Notes: generated by a model from the sequence alone, not told the origin. Counted from the first letter of the stretch, positions 36,164 to 48,540 are shown. The stretch is DNA of 64,000 nucleotides from Ciborinia camelliae (GCA_025890175.1 JANPYM010000004.1:1929134-1993133), one strand, 5' to 3'. Made by a program: numbers and translations.

Positions 36164-37696
36164 ATGCGACCCTCCCGCCCCTTCCCACGCGCTGCCACCT
36201 CTCCTGATCTACTATCTTCCCCTACTGGTCCCACCATTCCTCCACAGCACGAATATGTACCAAATCGAGATGGGGCCATCAGTCGCGTAGATCGCTATTC
36301 TCGAATTCTACCAGCACCAGCATCCCCGACCCCACCTACCATTGTCGCTGGCCCTTCTCGCCCTAGCGGCCTTCGAATCGTCACTCTTGCCTCAGATATG
36401 CCAAATATCGTCGCAAGCGAAGAATCCAAAGTTCATACTCCCTCCTTCTCCCCCTCTACCTCCTCCATATCACGAAAACAGCGATTTAAGCCCCATTTTG
36501 GTCTTGGAATAGCCCGTCAGGGTATGCAAAAAGCTATTACTAGTATGCGACCGCCTTCTACTATTGGTGGTCTACGATTAAGAAAAGCTGCCACTACATC
36601 TGGATCTTCTACACCTATAACTGCGAAAACAATGGAGATAGGAGCCCCTACGAAAGTAACAAAAAAGACACCTGAGGAGATACAGGAGATGTTGCGAGTA
36701 TTGGGGATCAAAAGTGAGGATCTCCCTCCTAAAAGTAGTGGTGGTAGTTCGATTAATAAAATTACTGCTTCTGTTGAGGATGTGAAGATCCAGGATGCTG
36801 GTGCAGAAGTAAGGTTAAGTGAGGTACAGAAGGGAAAGAGAGCTACTAGATCTGGTTCGATAGCATCTAGATCTTTATCTAAATCTTTCTCGATGAAGAG
36901 AAAGAAATCACAACTGAGCGCCAAACAGCTTGGAAAACTCCCGGCTCGATCACCATCACCATTACCATCACCATCTCCATCTGCAGCTCCATCTAATGTA
37001 TCAACGACAGATGAGTCCACGGCTACATTGGTCCCAGAACCAGAGAAAAAGCCTTTGGGTTGGTACACTACTGCTTCTCTCGCTGAAATCCGCGCTACGC
37101 TTCCGAAAGTGAAAGCAGAGGATATGATACCAAGGGAAGAGATGCCCGAGTTTATAGCGGGGTTAATGAGAGATTTTGCGGTATTGCGAAATGTGAGCGC
37201 GTGGAGAGATGCGCAGCTTGATCGGGAGATTGAGGAGATGGTTGAGGCGGATCTGAAGAAAAGGTGCGCAGATGAGGAGCGTGAAGAGGAAGAAATGGAG
37301 GATGATTATTATGATGATTATGATGATGAAGAGTATATCTGGGGAGAATGGGGAGAGCCGAACCCTCGATACGTGGATGGGGGATGGGGACAAGAGGAGA
37401 TTAGTAGTGCGGGAGTTGGGCAGCGATGGTTTGTTTTCGACGATGTTGAGAACATTCTCGGGGGTCCGAAGTGTCCGCTCACGCATGGGGGTTTTGAAGA
37501 AGAGGAAGAAGAGGATGTTGGTACGAATGAGCAGAAAAATATCGATGAGGCAGTTGAGGAGGTCAAGAAGGCTCAAGAGATTCGCCTGGTTAACAAGGAG
37601 GTCGATGAACAATTCGTAGATGCGAAGGAAAGTTTCGACGAAGATGCTCACCAGCTTACACAACTTGAAATTCTTCAGAGGGAGGGGTTGGTGTGA
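36164..37696 (+). CDS. hypothetical disordered protein, acidic C-terminal half
   Basis: From the ATG at 36164 it is 510 residues in one exon; the frame is open back to 35966 without an ATG, so an upstream exon is possible. I do not recognise a named family. The N-terminal half is rich in Pro, Ser, Thr and basic residues, with several S-P and T-P sites. Around 36660 there is K-K-T-P-E-E-I-Q-E-M-L-R-V-L-G-I, a likely short helix. From about 37050, L-G-W-Y-T-T-A-S-L-A-E-I-R-A-T-L-P looks like a conserved block. An acidic, tyrosine-rich stretch (D-D-Y-Y-D-D-Y-D-D-E-E) follows, then W-G-E-W-G-E-P-N-P-R-Y and a glutamate-rich coiled tail. No signal peptide or membrane helix. Probably soluble; function unknown. 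Confidence 0.65.
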   Translation: MRPSRPFPRAATSPDLLSSPTGPTIPPQHEYVPNRDGAISRVDRYSRILPAPASPTPPTIVAGPSRPSGLRIVTLASDMPNIVASEESKVHTPSFSPSTSSISRKQRFKPHFGLGIARQGMQKAITSMRPPSTIGGLRLRKAATTSGSSTPITAKTMEIGAPTKVTKKTPEEIQEMLRVLGIKSEDLPPKSSGGSSINKITASVEDVKIQDAGAEVRLSEVQKGKRATRSGSIASRSLSKSFSMKRKKSQLSAKQLGKLPARSPSPLPSPSPSAAPSNVSTTDESTATLVPEPEKKPLGWYTTASLAEIRATLPKVKAEDMIPREEMPEFIAGLMRDFAVLRNVSAWRDAQLDREIEEMVEADLKKRCADEEREEEEMEDDYYDDYDDEEYIWGEWGEPNPRYVDGGWGQEEISSAGVGQRWFVFDDVENILGGPKCPLTHGGFEEEEEEDVGTNEQKNIDEAVEEVKKAQEIRLVNKEVDEQFVDAKESFDEDAHQLTQLEILQREGLV

Positions 37697-38514
37697 GAAG
37701 AACTGGGTAGACGTACCCTTATCTCATCCTTCGGATTGGGAAAACTCACGCTGGATCTCTTACTTGAGGAAACATGTTGCGAGACGTTCGGATTCCATTA
37801 CAAACCATGAAGATGCAGATTGTTATACACTACAGGGAGCTAGTTTGGGATATCTTATTTTTGATTTACGAGCGTATTCAGACAACGACTATTTTCGATG
37901 GATAATTCCGGCTGAAGAATATGCATGGGTGGATACATATTATGGGCTTTTACTTCAAGAATATGTCTATATTCAGGAAGGAGACCTACGCATATTGACC
38001 CGCCGGCGTTATTCACACCACAGGGACTTGGGTGTCTAATGCGCTGGATCTGTGGAATTGTTCTACCTGCTGGATACACAGTTGACATTTGCGGTCAATA
38101 CTTTTGATATCGGGATTTTTTCTTTTAGTTACTGTAATTGTACTATCTATGGATATGTATTAGTAGATGGAATACTTGGTTTAGTTCAATAGTTTGCCTC
38201 TGCGTCCCTGACGATTGAAAGATTTCCTTCCTTTAATTAATTGATTCTCTACTCCTTAATTCGATTTGGCCGAATATGAAACTTGACTTTGTGCACAAAC
38301 AAATTTTGATGGATAGGAAAATGTGATTTGCAATTCCATATCGCTCCAAGTTCCTATATAATATACAACCGAAAACTCTATCTATTATAATTTGGTATAT
38401 ATAAAGCAACATCCAAGATATTTCCGCCATCGCTGAACCGACTTCGTATTTTACATCATATCTTATCGCCGTGGAAACCTACCAGCAAACAGTAACCCCT
38501 TTTATTCACAACCT
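37697..38514. other. intergenic between convergent genes
   Basis: Contains a 139-codon open frame (37620-38039, overlapping the previous gene's end in another phase) without an evident family, probably fortuitous. The 3' UTRs of both neighbours lie here. Confidence 0.4.
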
Positions 38515-40982
38515 CTATTTCTTGCTACTCGCGACAACTCTAAACTCCCTCCCTCCTCCTTTCTTGCCCATCCCATCGCCATCTACCCCTCCCCCATCAA
38601 CATCCACAAACCTTAATTGCGTTTTCAAAACGCGCGCCGGCAAAGGAATCTTACCTCTCACACCCCCTGGTAGTAGCTCTCCAAATTCGGAATCCCTCGT
38701 CGCAGCGAGGATTGCGGAGAACGATTTATTATGGGAGCGGCCATTTATATGGTAAGCATACGCACCAAGAGCATTTACTGCAAGAGCGATGATAATTGCG
38801 AGACCGTAAGAGATGAGGAGGGTAGAGGAGTGGTAGCCATAAATATTTATTGATGTTGTTGAGAGGATGGGGGTATTGATTCCAGGGCTGGAATGAAAAT
38901 CTTAGTACTCCGTTTTTGAGTGAAGTGCGTGCGGAGAGATGAATGGAGACGCATATACATACGACAATAAATCACTATTCATAAAACTGCACGTAACATT
39001 CCACCCCAACTCCTCTATCAAATTCTCCAACGTCGCATTGCCGGCCAATAAAATATCTTGCGCCCGCTGATCGCTCACATGCGTATTATTCGCGCCCATT
39101 GGATCATTTGATCTCCGCTCAAAAAAGGCATCCAAATCAGAACTCCCGACTAAAGATGTATGTGCTATTTGTGTGGTGATTTCGGAAAAATGGGTACTGG
39201 GCAGGCCGGGCGATGAAGGGGCGGCCTGGAAGATTCCTATAGATCCGACTATTAGATCGCTGAGTGACCACATGTATGCGGAGTATGCATGTTGGATCAT
39301 GAGGCTGTTGGAGAGGGGTGTCTTGGTGTCGGGGTAGGGGACTACATTTAGAAGGTCCAGTGACTTTTTAGTGACAGTCTGTATGCCTTCTTCGAAAGCG
39401 ATGTTGAGGTTGTAGGAAGCGTTGTAGAGCGTACAGACTGTATAATGATCCTCGGTTTGAAATGGTTTCGAATTTGTATAACGTGTATAACCCATCCAAA
39501 ACTGATTCGAGGCATTCTGAGGTTGTTGAAGCCGCATTTGAGGGATTACAGTAACGCCATTATTGGGTAGTAAGCCGTTGCCATAATTACCTAGGTTGGG
39601 AACAAAAGCGTAGTAATAATTTGATACTTCAGTGACCGGCGCTGTAAAGTTGGCAATGGAATCTCCTCGAAAGTTTTGTATGATTGTGGCAGTAGCTGTA
39701 TCAGCCTTGTCGCATTTAACAGTCGGTGCGTAAAATTGTACATCGTAAGTTGCGTTGGAGAATGGAGCATTGATCGGTAGGATTTGGCCTTGAGTTGCGG
39801 TAGCGGTGGATAATCGAGTAACAATGGTTCGTGGTCCGAGGAATATTTCATTTTGTTCATTGTTGGTAAGGTTCACTGGAGCGGAATAGGTAAATCTTGA
39901 GGCTTGGCTGGGCCCATACATGTCTAGAGAGGAAACGTTGACCTCTGTTTGAATAACTTTGGTGCTAGGCATAACAAAGAGCGTACCAGGAGTAAGTAGA
40001 GAAGCAATTGGTAGAGCCCTATAGGGTAATTAGCATAAGAAAACTTACAAGATTTGCAGATATAATTTTCCAGCCCAATTCAAACTTTAAAAAGTCGATA
40101 GAAAGGATTATGCTGAAGAACAACATTCCGAATAACATATGAAAATTGACAAGCAATCCAAAATGAAATCCACTAACCATGCAATCATCGCAAGTGATGA
40201 TCCAAGTTTAAGCTTCCAAAGCATTTCCCTATTCAAAATTGATAGAAAAGATGTATCGGCAACAAATGCAGCATCAAGACATTGCACAGAGACTTTGGTG
40301 TCCTTATGATACAAAGATTTCCAAAGCCATTGGGTATAAGCAAACCCAACAGAGCTGACAAGACACACTTGTGAAACAAAAGCCAAAATGTTTCCATATC
40401 TATTAGGTCGAATTAGTTGATCTGTAATCTTTTCGCAGGGGAGAAATATGATAATATTGACAGCATATAGGCAATTTACCTCAAAATCCATTGTTGCGAA
40501 TAATCATCCCCAACTTGCTTCCCTACCATGGAACTATAAAAAATATGATGAGAAACACTAGCAACTATTCCAATCATAAGGTTTCCTCCCATGAAAATTG
40601 GTGAGCGCCAAAAGATTCCATCGTGGTAATGTTGATGACTTGGCTCAGAGTTTTCTACTAAATCATCCTCTCCTGTATCAAAGGGTCTTATTGTTGAATG
40701 ACTTCTCCTACCGTCGGAATGTCCAGATTGCGTAGAGAGAGTTGATTGAATTGAGTCTACTCGAATGGGATATGGCCTCTTTTCTTTCTCCATTTTATTC
40801 TTATCTGGAGAACTTAAATCTTCCTGGTTGTGAATTGCACTGGGAACATGATGTATCATCGTTTCATGTTCTTCCATTTCAATATCCATCATTTCTTGTA
40901 AACCTGAAGCTTCCTGACTGTGATTCGCCACGGTAAAATGGTGATTGGGCCTAATAGCAAAATAAGATCTTCGGCTTGCCAT
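38515..40982 (-). CDS. multi-spanning membrane protein of unknown function
   Basis: Inferred exons run from the start at 40982 (M-A-S-R-R-S-Y-F-A-I) to the stop at 38515, with introns near 40400-40480, 40028-40180 and 38889-38962. The N-terminal 120 residues are hydrophilic. Membrane segments follow (N-L-M-I-G-I-V-A-S-V-S; I-L-A-F-V-S-Q-V-C-L-V; L-A-M-I-A-W-L-V). A long extracellular region has many N-x-S/T sites (for example N-L-T, N-A-T, N-F-T, N-A-S) and at least two cysteines. A last helix (S-T-L-L-I-S-Y-G-L-A-I-I-I-A-L) precedes a basic tail. This layout matches a fungal family that databases often name 'formylmethionine deformylase-like' without proof. Function unknown; likely cell-surface. 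Confidence 0.72.
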
Positions 40983-43080
40983 TATAAGATCGAATGGCAA
41001 AGTGAATACTAGTCTACTGTCGCAACCTGGAAACTAAAGCAAAGAATCGTCGAGATTTTACACTAAATAGAAAAAAGGACAGAATCCCCTCCCCATCTTA
41101 TCGCCTAGATTATAACAATTGAAATCGCGATATACCAACGCAGAATAATCCATTTGAATGGGTTGAGATTTCAATCATGGCTGAATGATGGAGGTGGCGT
41201 AGCCCCAGGAAAATACGATCATATATCAATCATAACTTAACGATTGGTTCTTTCGGACACGTGGAAATAGAATATGGTTTTTGCTTACTGCGAATGGAAC
41301 GCCACGAGAAGAATTTGATGAAGCCAAGGTCGAAGTCATGCATATTATGCTTAAAATATAAACACATTATTGAGACAATGATCAGATGAGTCTGCAGGTC
41401 TTATGTATGGTAAGGCTTCGTTCATGTCGAGTGCGGCTCTGAGCCTCAACTTCTCTGACTTTGCAAAAAATCTGTAAAGTGCGCGCAGGTAGAGCAGATT
41501 TCTCATATTGAGATACAGAAGCGTCGGGGTACGTGATGTTTTGCCAGCATTAAAAATCTTCAAAAATATTAATAGAATCTTCGACTGAATCGGATGGGAA
41601 GGTCATTTTGAGTACCTAGGTACGTAGATGACGGGACGATAAGACGACGAGATGATGGATGATGTTTGTCGAGATAAACTACACAATTTCATATCTGTTT
41701 CAACCCCTGTTGCCCGTGACTCTTTACCAATCACAACATAAGATCTCGACTCTTTTCCCTCCCTTGCATCAGATGTCAGATCTTTATATTTGAACATCCC
41801 TTTCTATCACCAACTGCCATCTTTTCAGCTTTGTACTCTCTCACAATCTAGAAACTACCTATATCTTCTCCTCCCTACGGACAAATCAAATACAGGATCT
41901 CCATACGTGCCCCCATCACCCGCCTTCCATATCACCCTTTCAACATCCTCCCACCACCTCCCCCCACTTTTCCAAAATTACCTCCCGTCCATTTCCCCTC
42001 TCCCCCATCATCTATCTGGGAATTCGTCTTGTCAGTGGAAATCTGCTGGATTGAAATTTGAGCAATTTAGATGAGGGAACGGGGAAGTGGTATAATTCTG
42101 GGGATGGGGAACTTTTGTGGATAATTGCTGGTCATGGTTCTGGTACAGGTAAAATTTCGGGTAATGGTAAGGTTGGAGGGATTGATGATATTTCGAGAGA
42201 AGGCTGATTTCATAAGAGGATGATGATACATTGATATTTGAATATAGAAACTTGTATGTTTTTGCGGTTTGTTTCAAGGTTCATATATACCAATTTTGAG
42301 GTGATAAGAAAATAGCATCATCACCTGCATAGAAGCTCAAATTTATAGCGCTTCATTGGAAATAGGAACCTTGAAGTTCTACGTCTCATCACAACACATC
42401 TCTATTCATACAATCTTAATTGAGGGCCACCTAGGTAGTATGTATATTTACATTTCATAATCGAATCATCAATCGATATAATATATCTTCATTTCTGTTC
42501 TAATTCACGAAAAATTATGAAAATGGCCTGGTTGGTGATTGAATCACGGGAAAAGCTCTCCACCAAAGCTTCTTTGGATTTCATTTTTTTATATCTCAAA
42601 CTTCATCTCCGATTGATAACAAACCAAGAAGGTCTCTTTCATCCCCAAACAACACCAACATATTGAACTATTCGACCCAATTGCCATACTAGCAAGTTAC
42701 TCCGAGAAATCTCATTGTTGAGAATTGGATTTGGTGTTCTCAAACGAGCATATTCAACATTACAAAACCCGGCTTGATATAAAACAATATGGCACGAGTA
42801 CTATAAAGCTCAATTGGTTGTCAAAGTCTGGGCGTCCGAAACTTCTGTATCGAAAGTCACGGTGAATGGTTTTCGCATTGATGTTTCATCCGGAGTTCTT
42901 TCTAGTTGTCAGCCCTGTGAAACTGATAGAACAGACCTTGAGGATCGGGACCTAATGGTCTAAGAACGATACTCTCCAAACTGGAGTAAGGGATTTCGAT
43001 AAATCTATCATGAGGCCTTCCTGCTGTGAGATAAGATTTCTCTTTTTCATTTTGCTTCATTTATCCTCTTCACATTAAAC
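40983..43080. other. 2.1-kb gene-free stretch
   Basis: No gene-quality frame. Region 41790-42060 is pyrimidine-rich on the plus strand and 42070-42230 purine-rich. It presumably includes promoters of the two divergent neighbours. Confidence 0.5.
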
Positions 43081-44587
43081 ATGCATTTCTACTCAATTAT
43101 TGCGACGACATCCTTGACAACATTCGCAAGTGCGAATAGTCAATTCGATATATTAGATTCTCTCTCGCATATACAATGTTCAAGTTCGATTCTCTCATCC
43201 TCACACTCAATATGTCTCTCCATAAAGCCCCAATTATCTCCCTACAAAATCCACGAAAACAATCGATCACAACTTATTCTCGGCAAATCAGATAATTCAA
43301 GCTCACAGATCTCATCCGAATCACTATGGCACTACCCTCCCACCTGCTCCAATATCACCTCATCATCCGACTCCCAACAATTCTGCACCTATACATCCAT
43401 AACCTTCGCCTCTGGCCGGGGCATCTCCCTTCTGACCACCCCCGCCCTAGCATCCAAAATTGCTTCTCTCCCCGCCTTCACCTCTTCCATTCCATTTACA
43501 CCCCTCTGGTCATTCTCCAACCCCCCTCCCTTTGAAATCCGCCACATCTCGGGACGAGGAATGGGTGTAATAGCGAACCGCACCATCAAACGCGGAACCC
43601 CCCTCTTTGCCTACCCAACTATCGGAATCTACCACAATGACGCATTCCCAAAAGCCCAAAACACCTCTTCAAAATTTCCAGACCATACTCCCCTTTTCAC
43701 CCTCGCTGCCACCCAACTGCCCCGCTCAACCTCTTCTCTCCTCTTCTCCCTCGCATCCCACGAATCAGATTGCCAAGCTCACGATGGCTCAGGCGTAATC
43801 GGTCGACTAAATACCAATACGTTTGGCGAGGAATTTTTCGGCTCAGAGCACAGCGTCGTTGTTCCCGAAACAGCGAGATTAAATCATGATTGTAGACCTA
43901 ATGCGAATTATTATTTTAATTTGAAGACGCTTACCCATTATACGGTTGCGGCCCGGACGATTGCTGAGGGAGAGGAGATTACTATTACTTGTGAGTTTTG
44001 TTTTTGTCTTGTTTTGTGTGCGTGTGTGAATTTTGGGAATGGGGTGATTCCAGTATGATATGATATGATACTAATGAGAAAAAGATACCGATCCACTAAC
44101 TCCTCACTTCCCCCGTCGCGCTGCCATCCGCCGTTCCTGGGGCTTCAGCTGTACCTGTTCTCTCTGTCTTTCATCCCCTTCTCTCCGTTCCAACACCAAT
44201 CACCGCATCAAAACCATCATCTCCCTTCAGGAAACTCTCTCGTATGACAAATTGTCTCATTTCCCTCCTCCAAACTACATCTCTAAAGCATTGAATTTGA
44301 TTGAGCTTTACAAAATGGAAGGATTGGAAAGTCATATAGGAGATGGGTATAGGAGTGCAGCATTGGCATATGCGACTGCGGGAAAAGAGTGGGAAAGTAA
44401 ACGGTATGCGGAGTGGGCGGTGGAAAGTATGTTGGTTAGTGAGGGGCCAGGGAATAGTGAGGTGAGGGAGATGATGGGCATGGCGAGGAAGGAGGAGGGA
44501 GTGAGGGCTCATTGGAGTTGGAAGAAGGGAATTGTGGAGGGGAAGAAGTGTGCATGTGGGAATGGGCATGCGGGTGATATTGAATAG
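43081..44587 (+). CDS. SET-domain protein with N-terminal signal peptide
   Basis: The join 43081-43990 plus 44085-44587 gives exactly 471 codons, using a TACTAAT branch site and acceptor AAAAAG. The N terminus (M-H-F-Y-S-I-I-A-T-T-S-L-T-T-F-A-S-A) looks like a secretion signal. The SET domain runs from about residue 155 (I-S-G-R-G-M-G-V-I-A-N-R-T-I-K-R-G), through R-L-N-H-D-C-R-P-N-A-N-Y-Y-F and A-R-T-I-A-E-G-E-E-I-T-I-T-Y, to a post-SET-like Cys segment (W-G-F-S-C-T-C-S-L-C). A helical C-terminal region follows. The hallmark N-H-D-C and the E-E-I-T-I-T-Y block are intact, so methyltransferase activity is plausible. The signal peptide suggests an ER, vacuolar or secreted location, not a histone target; this is inference. 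Confidence 0.85.
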
Positions 44588-45485
44588 TGATGGATTGTGT
44601 ACCGAATATGAATTGTTAATGCTGGAAGCGTTGAGTACTATATACAAATATCAATATTTCTAAATACTAGACTGCACTCTACAGGACCAACGTCATGCAT
44701 ACACCCATATTATGCCTAAAGCCCCAATCTTTATTTAAACATGATAATGGTAAGTGATGAAATGATGTCTCCCCCCGGGCGATACTGACGTGGGAGTCAG
44801 TTAAATTGAAATTTTAAATATAAACCCGATTTGGTTTATCTTTCTTATCCTACCATTCTACCATTCTACACTTCCACCTTCCTATTAGCTTTCCGATCCG
44901 AATTGGTTCTAGACCAATCCGAATCGATCCTAGAAAACCCATAATAATACATACACATAGTAAAAAAACTTCCAAAGGCTAAGGACAAACTATTGTCACG
45001 CGTTATGGAGACGCGCCTTCCTAATTCACTTTGGATCCACCGCCCCAAAAAAGCAATCGCAAAAATATATACAAAAAAAAATACAAAAAATTGAATCTGA
45101 TCTGGTGAGCGCCACAGGATTCAACTCAAACCAGGCGAACTGATTCTTCAAGATACAACGGCGTTAAAGCTGTTAAGCAGAGATACTGTTTTAGAGAATG
45201 TGAATGCCCAGTGCGCTACCACTGAACCAACTGGCACTTTTGTATCTTGGATATGGGAAGGTGAATTAATTGGAATTATAACTAGTAGGTATTGTTCGGT
45301 TAAGTTTGCTCTGTTTGCTTGCTTGTCTTTTTTACCAGACCCGACCAACTTGGCATATATATCAATTTTACGTATATGCAATCATCACTATTTATTTTCT
45401 CACGTCGCTTTACTATCTCCTCTTTCCTTCTCGACGCCTCATCTCATTCATCTCTTTCTCGTCTTTCACGTCTTGATTCTCAAGT
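44588..45485. other. intergenic with a tRNA-like remnant
   Basis: Spacer between convergent genes. A-rich near 45065-45090. Contains the tRNA-like element at 45109-45237. Confidence 0.5.
45109..45237 (-). other. tRNA-like / SINE-head-like remnant
   Basis: On the minus strand, positions 45229-45219 give TGGTTCAGTGG, a perfect match to the pol III A-box consensus, embedded in a D-arm-like context. The 7 bases before it (45237-45231) pair 6 of 7 with 45115-45109. A B-box-like GAGTTGAATCC (8 of 11) lies near 45127-45117. The A-to-B distance is about 90 bases and no good anticodon arm forms. It is therefore not a normal tRNA gene; a decayed tRNA or a tRNA-derived SINE head is possible. Confidence 0.35.
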
Positions 45486-46993
45486 CTAGTTTAAGCCCTC
45501 CATCGCATGTCCCGTCGGTCCATGAACCGCATAATCACACGTCACAAACGCTCTATCCACCTCAGGCAGGCCCTTACAACAATACTGCAACGTCTCAGCC
45601 ACATCATGCGCCTCCTCCAGACTTGTCCCCTCACTCAATAAAATATCAACCTCGACCCAAACCCCATCTCCTGCATGATATGCTGTGATGCTTTTGTAAC
45701 CATTTACCAGCGGACTAAAGCGCCACGCTAGGAACGTGAGTTTTTGTTGGAGACGATCATCTACTGCTGCGCCGGTGAGACGGAAAATGTTTTCGAGACA
45801 TGTGGAGGCCCAGTCGTAGATTATGAAGAGGGAAAGGAGACCGGCGCCAAGGGGATCCAACCACCAGATGTTAGCGGCGTGACCGACGTATGGGAAGATT
45901 AGAGAGAGGGTGTTGAAGATTACGTCGGTTTTGCAGTCTTTGGTTTACCATGTTAGTCGATTCGTGCTCTTGACTTTTAAAGGAATCCAAACATATGAAA
46001 TCTATATACCTTGAGCCAGAGCCTGCACCTGGGTAGTTTTAATGCTGATACATCCAAACCAAATGATCCCCTTCAGTCCAATTGTACCAGCCATCGATGC
46101 AATAGCAATAACCGGTAATTCTTTTGCCTCATGAGGACCGTTGGACATGAGTTTCTGGACTGATTCTTGAAGAATTTGTATAAAAGAAATGATCATTATG
46201 ATTGAGAACACTAGAATTCCGATTGGTTCCAATCTCTTTCTTCCGACAGGAAATTTTCGTTTTAAACTCATCAATCGCCATTGCACTAGTCGATTCGTAG
46301 TAAATACTATGACGGTACATAGGAGATCGAGTGCTGAGTCGACAAGTGACGCAATGAGGGAGAGAGACGAGGAATAAAATGCTGCTATACCCTTGGCGAC
46401 CAGAAGAATAATGTTGGCAATGACATTTATATTTATAGCCCATTTAGCACTCCTGCGAGCCTTTCGTCGTTTTTCCTGTTCTTCATCTGGTAAAAATGGT
46501 TCAACACATCCTTGGGTATCTTGTAAAGCACCACCTCCTTCCGCAACTCCATCTCCATTATCATCTCGAGGATCGAAAGATTCGATGATATCGTCTGCAA
46601 GAGCTTGGACAATAGCATTTACTTCGAGCCAATCATCAAGTCTATCATTTTGATCTTCGTAGAAATTGCGAAGGCATTTCGGCATTTCTTTTAGCTGTAC
46701 GCTGAATTAGGAAAATACCACAAATGTGTGAAGACAAGGTAGGTTTAAAGCTAACATACTTCATCATCCTTCTTGCGAAACCCTTCCAAATTCGAACTTT
46801 CCACGCTGTCTAATAATTTCTTTTTGAATTCAACACGTCTTCGATCATCCGGTTCCAAAGGTCCATGATCCCGAAATCTGTATTTCCTATCTTTTGATGG
46901 TTTTCCTCCCTCCAGATCTCGGCGAAGATATGTACTTTGTTTAAAATGATTGCTATTGTCATTGCCGCTCGCCCATTTCCTATGACCTGCCAT
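45486..46993 (-). CDS. cation diffusion facilitator (Mn-type CDF) transporter
   Basis: CDF proteins move divalent metals out of the cytoplasm by H+ antiport. Exons 46760-46993, 46010-46694 and 45486-45937 join exactly to 457 codons. A hydrophilic N-terminal region of about 160 residues precedes the membrane part, which begins at A-I-N-I-N-V-I-A-N-I-I-L-L-V-A-K. The metal-site motif of TM2 is D-S-A-L-D (Asp197, Asp201), and that of TM5 is D-C-K-T-D (Asp307, Asp311); DxxxD pairs are typical of the manganese-transporting group. F-P-V-G-R-K-R-L-E-P-I-G-I-L follows TM3 as usual. The cytoplasmic C-terminal domain contains W-V-E-V-D-I-L-L and L-P-E-V-D-R-A-F-V. Vacuolar or Golgi location is inferred. 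Confidence 0.9.
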
Positions 46994-47852
46994 GATGAAT
47001 TGATTATATTGAAACCGCTCACGATGATAAAGAAAAGATAAAATTAGGAAAGTCGATTGATATATTTACCAGGAATTAATATCATTTCAAATATGGAAGC
47101 TGCCTGCCTACGTATGATCCCTTCATTTACGTTTACATGCAAGTTACAAATTTATTGACCTTGATTTTTGGCGATGGAATATGCATGATGTCACTTTTTG
47201 CTGATTGTAATATGCCAACGTGGATCGTGTTGTGCCAGGACGCGAATCCCAGAGAGACTACAAGACGGCATTGTATTGAATGTTTTCTGTGATAGGGTAA
47301 TATTAATATAGTCGAACTGGAAGGAAGGGAAACGGAACAGAGGCAGGCAATATTAGAATATATCTTCATTTTGTTGAATTTCAAATTTGAAAGATTTTTT
47401 GTTTTTGATAAAAATCAAGAAGCGATTTAAAGGAGAAATGTTATTTTTGATATCGGTTGTGATTAGTATTCCATAAGGTGTGAAATTAGAAGCCCGGACG
47501 AGCTCACATTTTGCGGGGAAGGTGTGTCTTTAGTTTAAAAATGGATAGGTTTATCCACTCCACATAAAATGAAAAGGAGGCAAGTAACAAATTTGTTCTA
47601 TAAATAACCTGCATAAATAGCTCGGATAGTAACGTAATGCAGGCGGTGATCGAAATGAAATGATGATGGGGTGAAACGGAAATGTGTAAGACAACCGTAT
47701 CAGCCCTATCATCGGAAAGCCATCAATTGATGAGGAGTCGATACACGACTTTGACTGATTCTGATGAACAAGCCTACCGCAAAAGAGAGGGTGTCGAAAA
47801 AAGGTTATAAATAAGCTATTAATAGTACCGTAAAAACCTATTTATAATTAAG
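46994..47852. other. intergenic, nothing recognised
   Basis: Contains the promoter of the CDF gene. No gene-like frame. Confidence 0.5.
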
Positions 47853-48288
47853 GTTCGTAGATTCGTAGATTCGTAGAATCGGAGGGAGGAGGTAGGTTCG
47901 TAGATTCGTAGATTCGTAGATTCGTAGATTCGTAGATTCGTAGATTCGTAGGATCGGAGGGAGGAGGTAGGTTCGTAGATTCGTAGATTCGTAGATTCGT
48001 AGGTTCGTAGGTTCGGAGGGAGGAGGTAGGATTGGAGGGAGGAGGTAGGATTGGAGGGAGGAGGTAGGATTGGAGGGAGGAGGTAGGTTCGTAGATTCGT
48101 AGGTTCGTAGAATCGGAGGGAGGAGGTAGGATCGGAGGGAGGAGGTAGGTTCGTAGATTCGTAGATTCGTAGGTTCGTAGAATCGGAGGGAGGAGGTAGG
48201 ATCGGAGGGAGGAGGTAGGTTCGTAGATTCGTAGATTCGTAGATTCGTAGATTCGTAGGTTCGTAGATTGTAGGTTCGTAGATTCGTA
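47853..48288. repeat. composite minisatellite of 8-bp and 19-bp units
   Basis: About 436 bases are built from two units that both end in GTAG. Unit A is (A/G)TTCGTAG (8 bp), in runs of 2 to 7 with one shortened copy near 48268. Unit B is 19 bp, (G/A)(A/T)T(C/T)GGAGGGAGGAGGTAG, present 10 times. Blocks alternate A-runs with one to four B units; 48082-48148 and 48149-48223 form a larger repeated block. Both minus-strand frames stay open for about 165 codons simply because of the repeat, so no gene is inferred. Confidence 0.95.
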
Positions 48289-48540
48289 AGTGGGGTAGAT
48301 ATATAGACCTCGCTGTCGCCACCCCTGTCACCCAATTAAATCACTTAATTATGAAAACTTCAACAACTTCTTCAAAATTGCTTATTTCGGATCGGGCTTA
48401 TCAATTTTCCGATCAAAACCTACTACTTTATATATATATACTATAGATTTGAAGAATTTCGAGCTGAAAAACCAACGGAAAAACACACTTAATCAATTGC
48501 TACTATATCATCTATCATCTACTATCTACTATACTATAGT

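Noticed and set aside
37620..38039. 139-codon open frame overlapping the end of the disordered orphan
   Set aside because: Overlaps the 3' end of a better gene in another phase and has no recognisable domain; probably 3' UTR.
45109..45237. A functional tRNA gene
   Set aside because: No anticodon stem-loop can be formed and the A-to-B box distance is too long; kept only as a tRNA-like remnant.
47819..48335. Two overlapping 165-170-codon minus-strand open frames
   Set aside because: They are produced by the composite minisatellite; both frames are equally open and give only repeated peptides.
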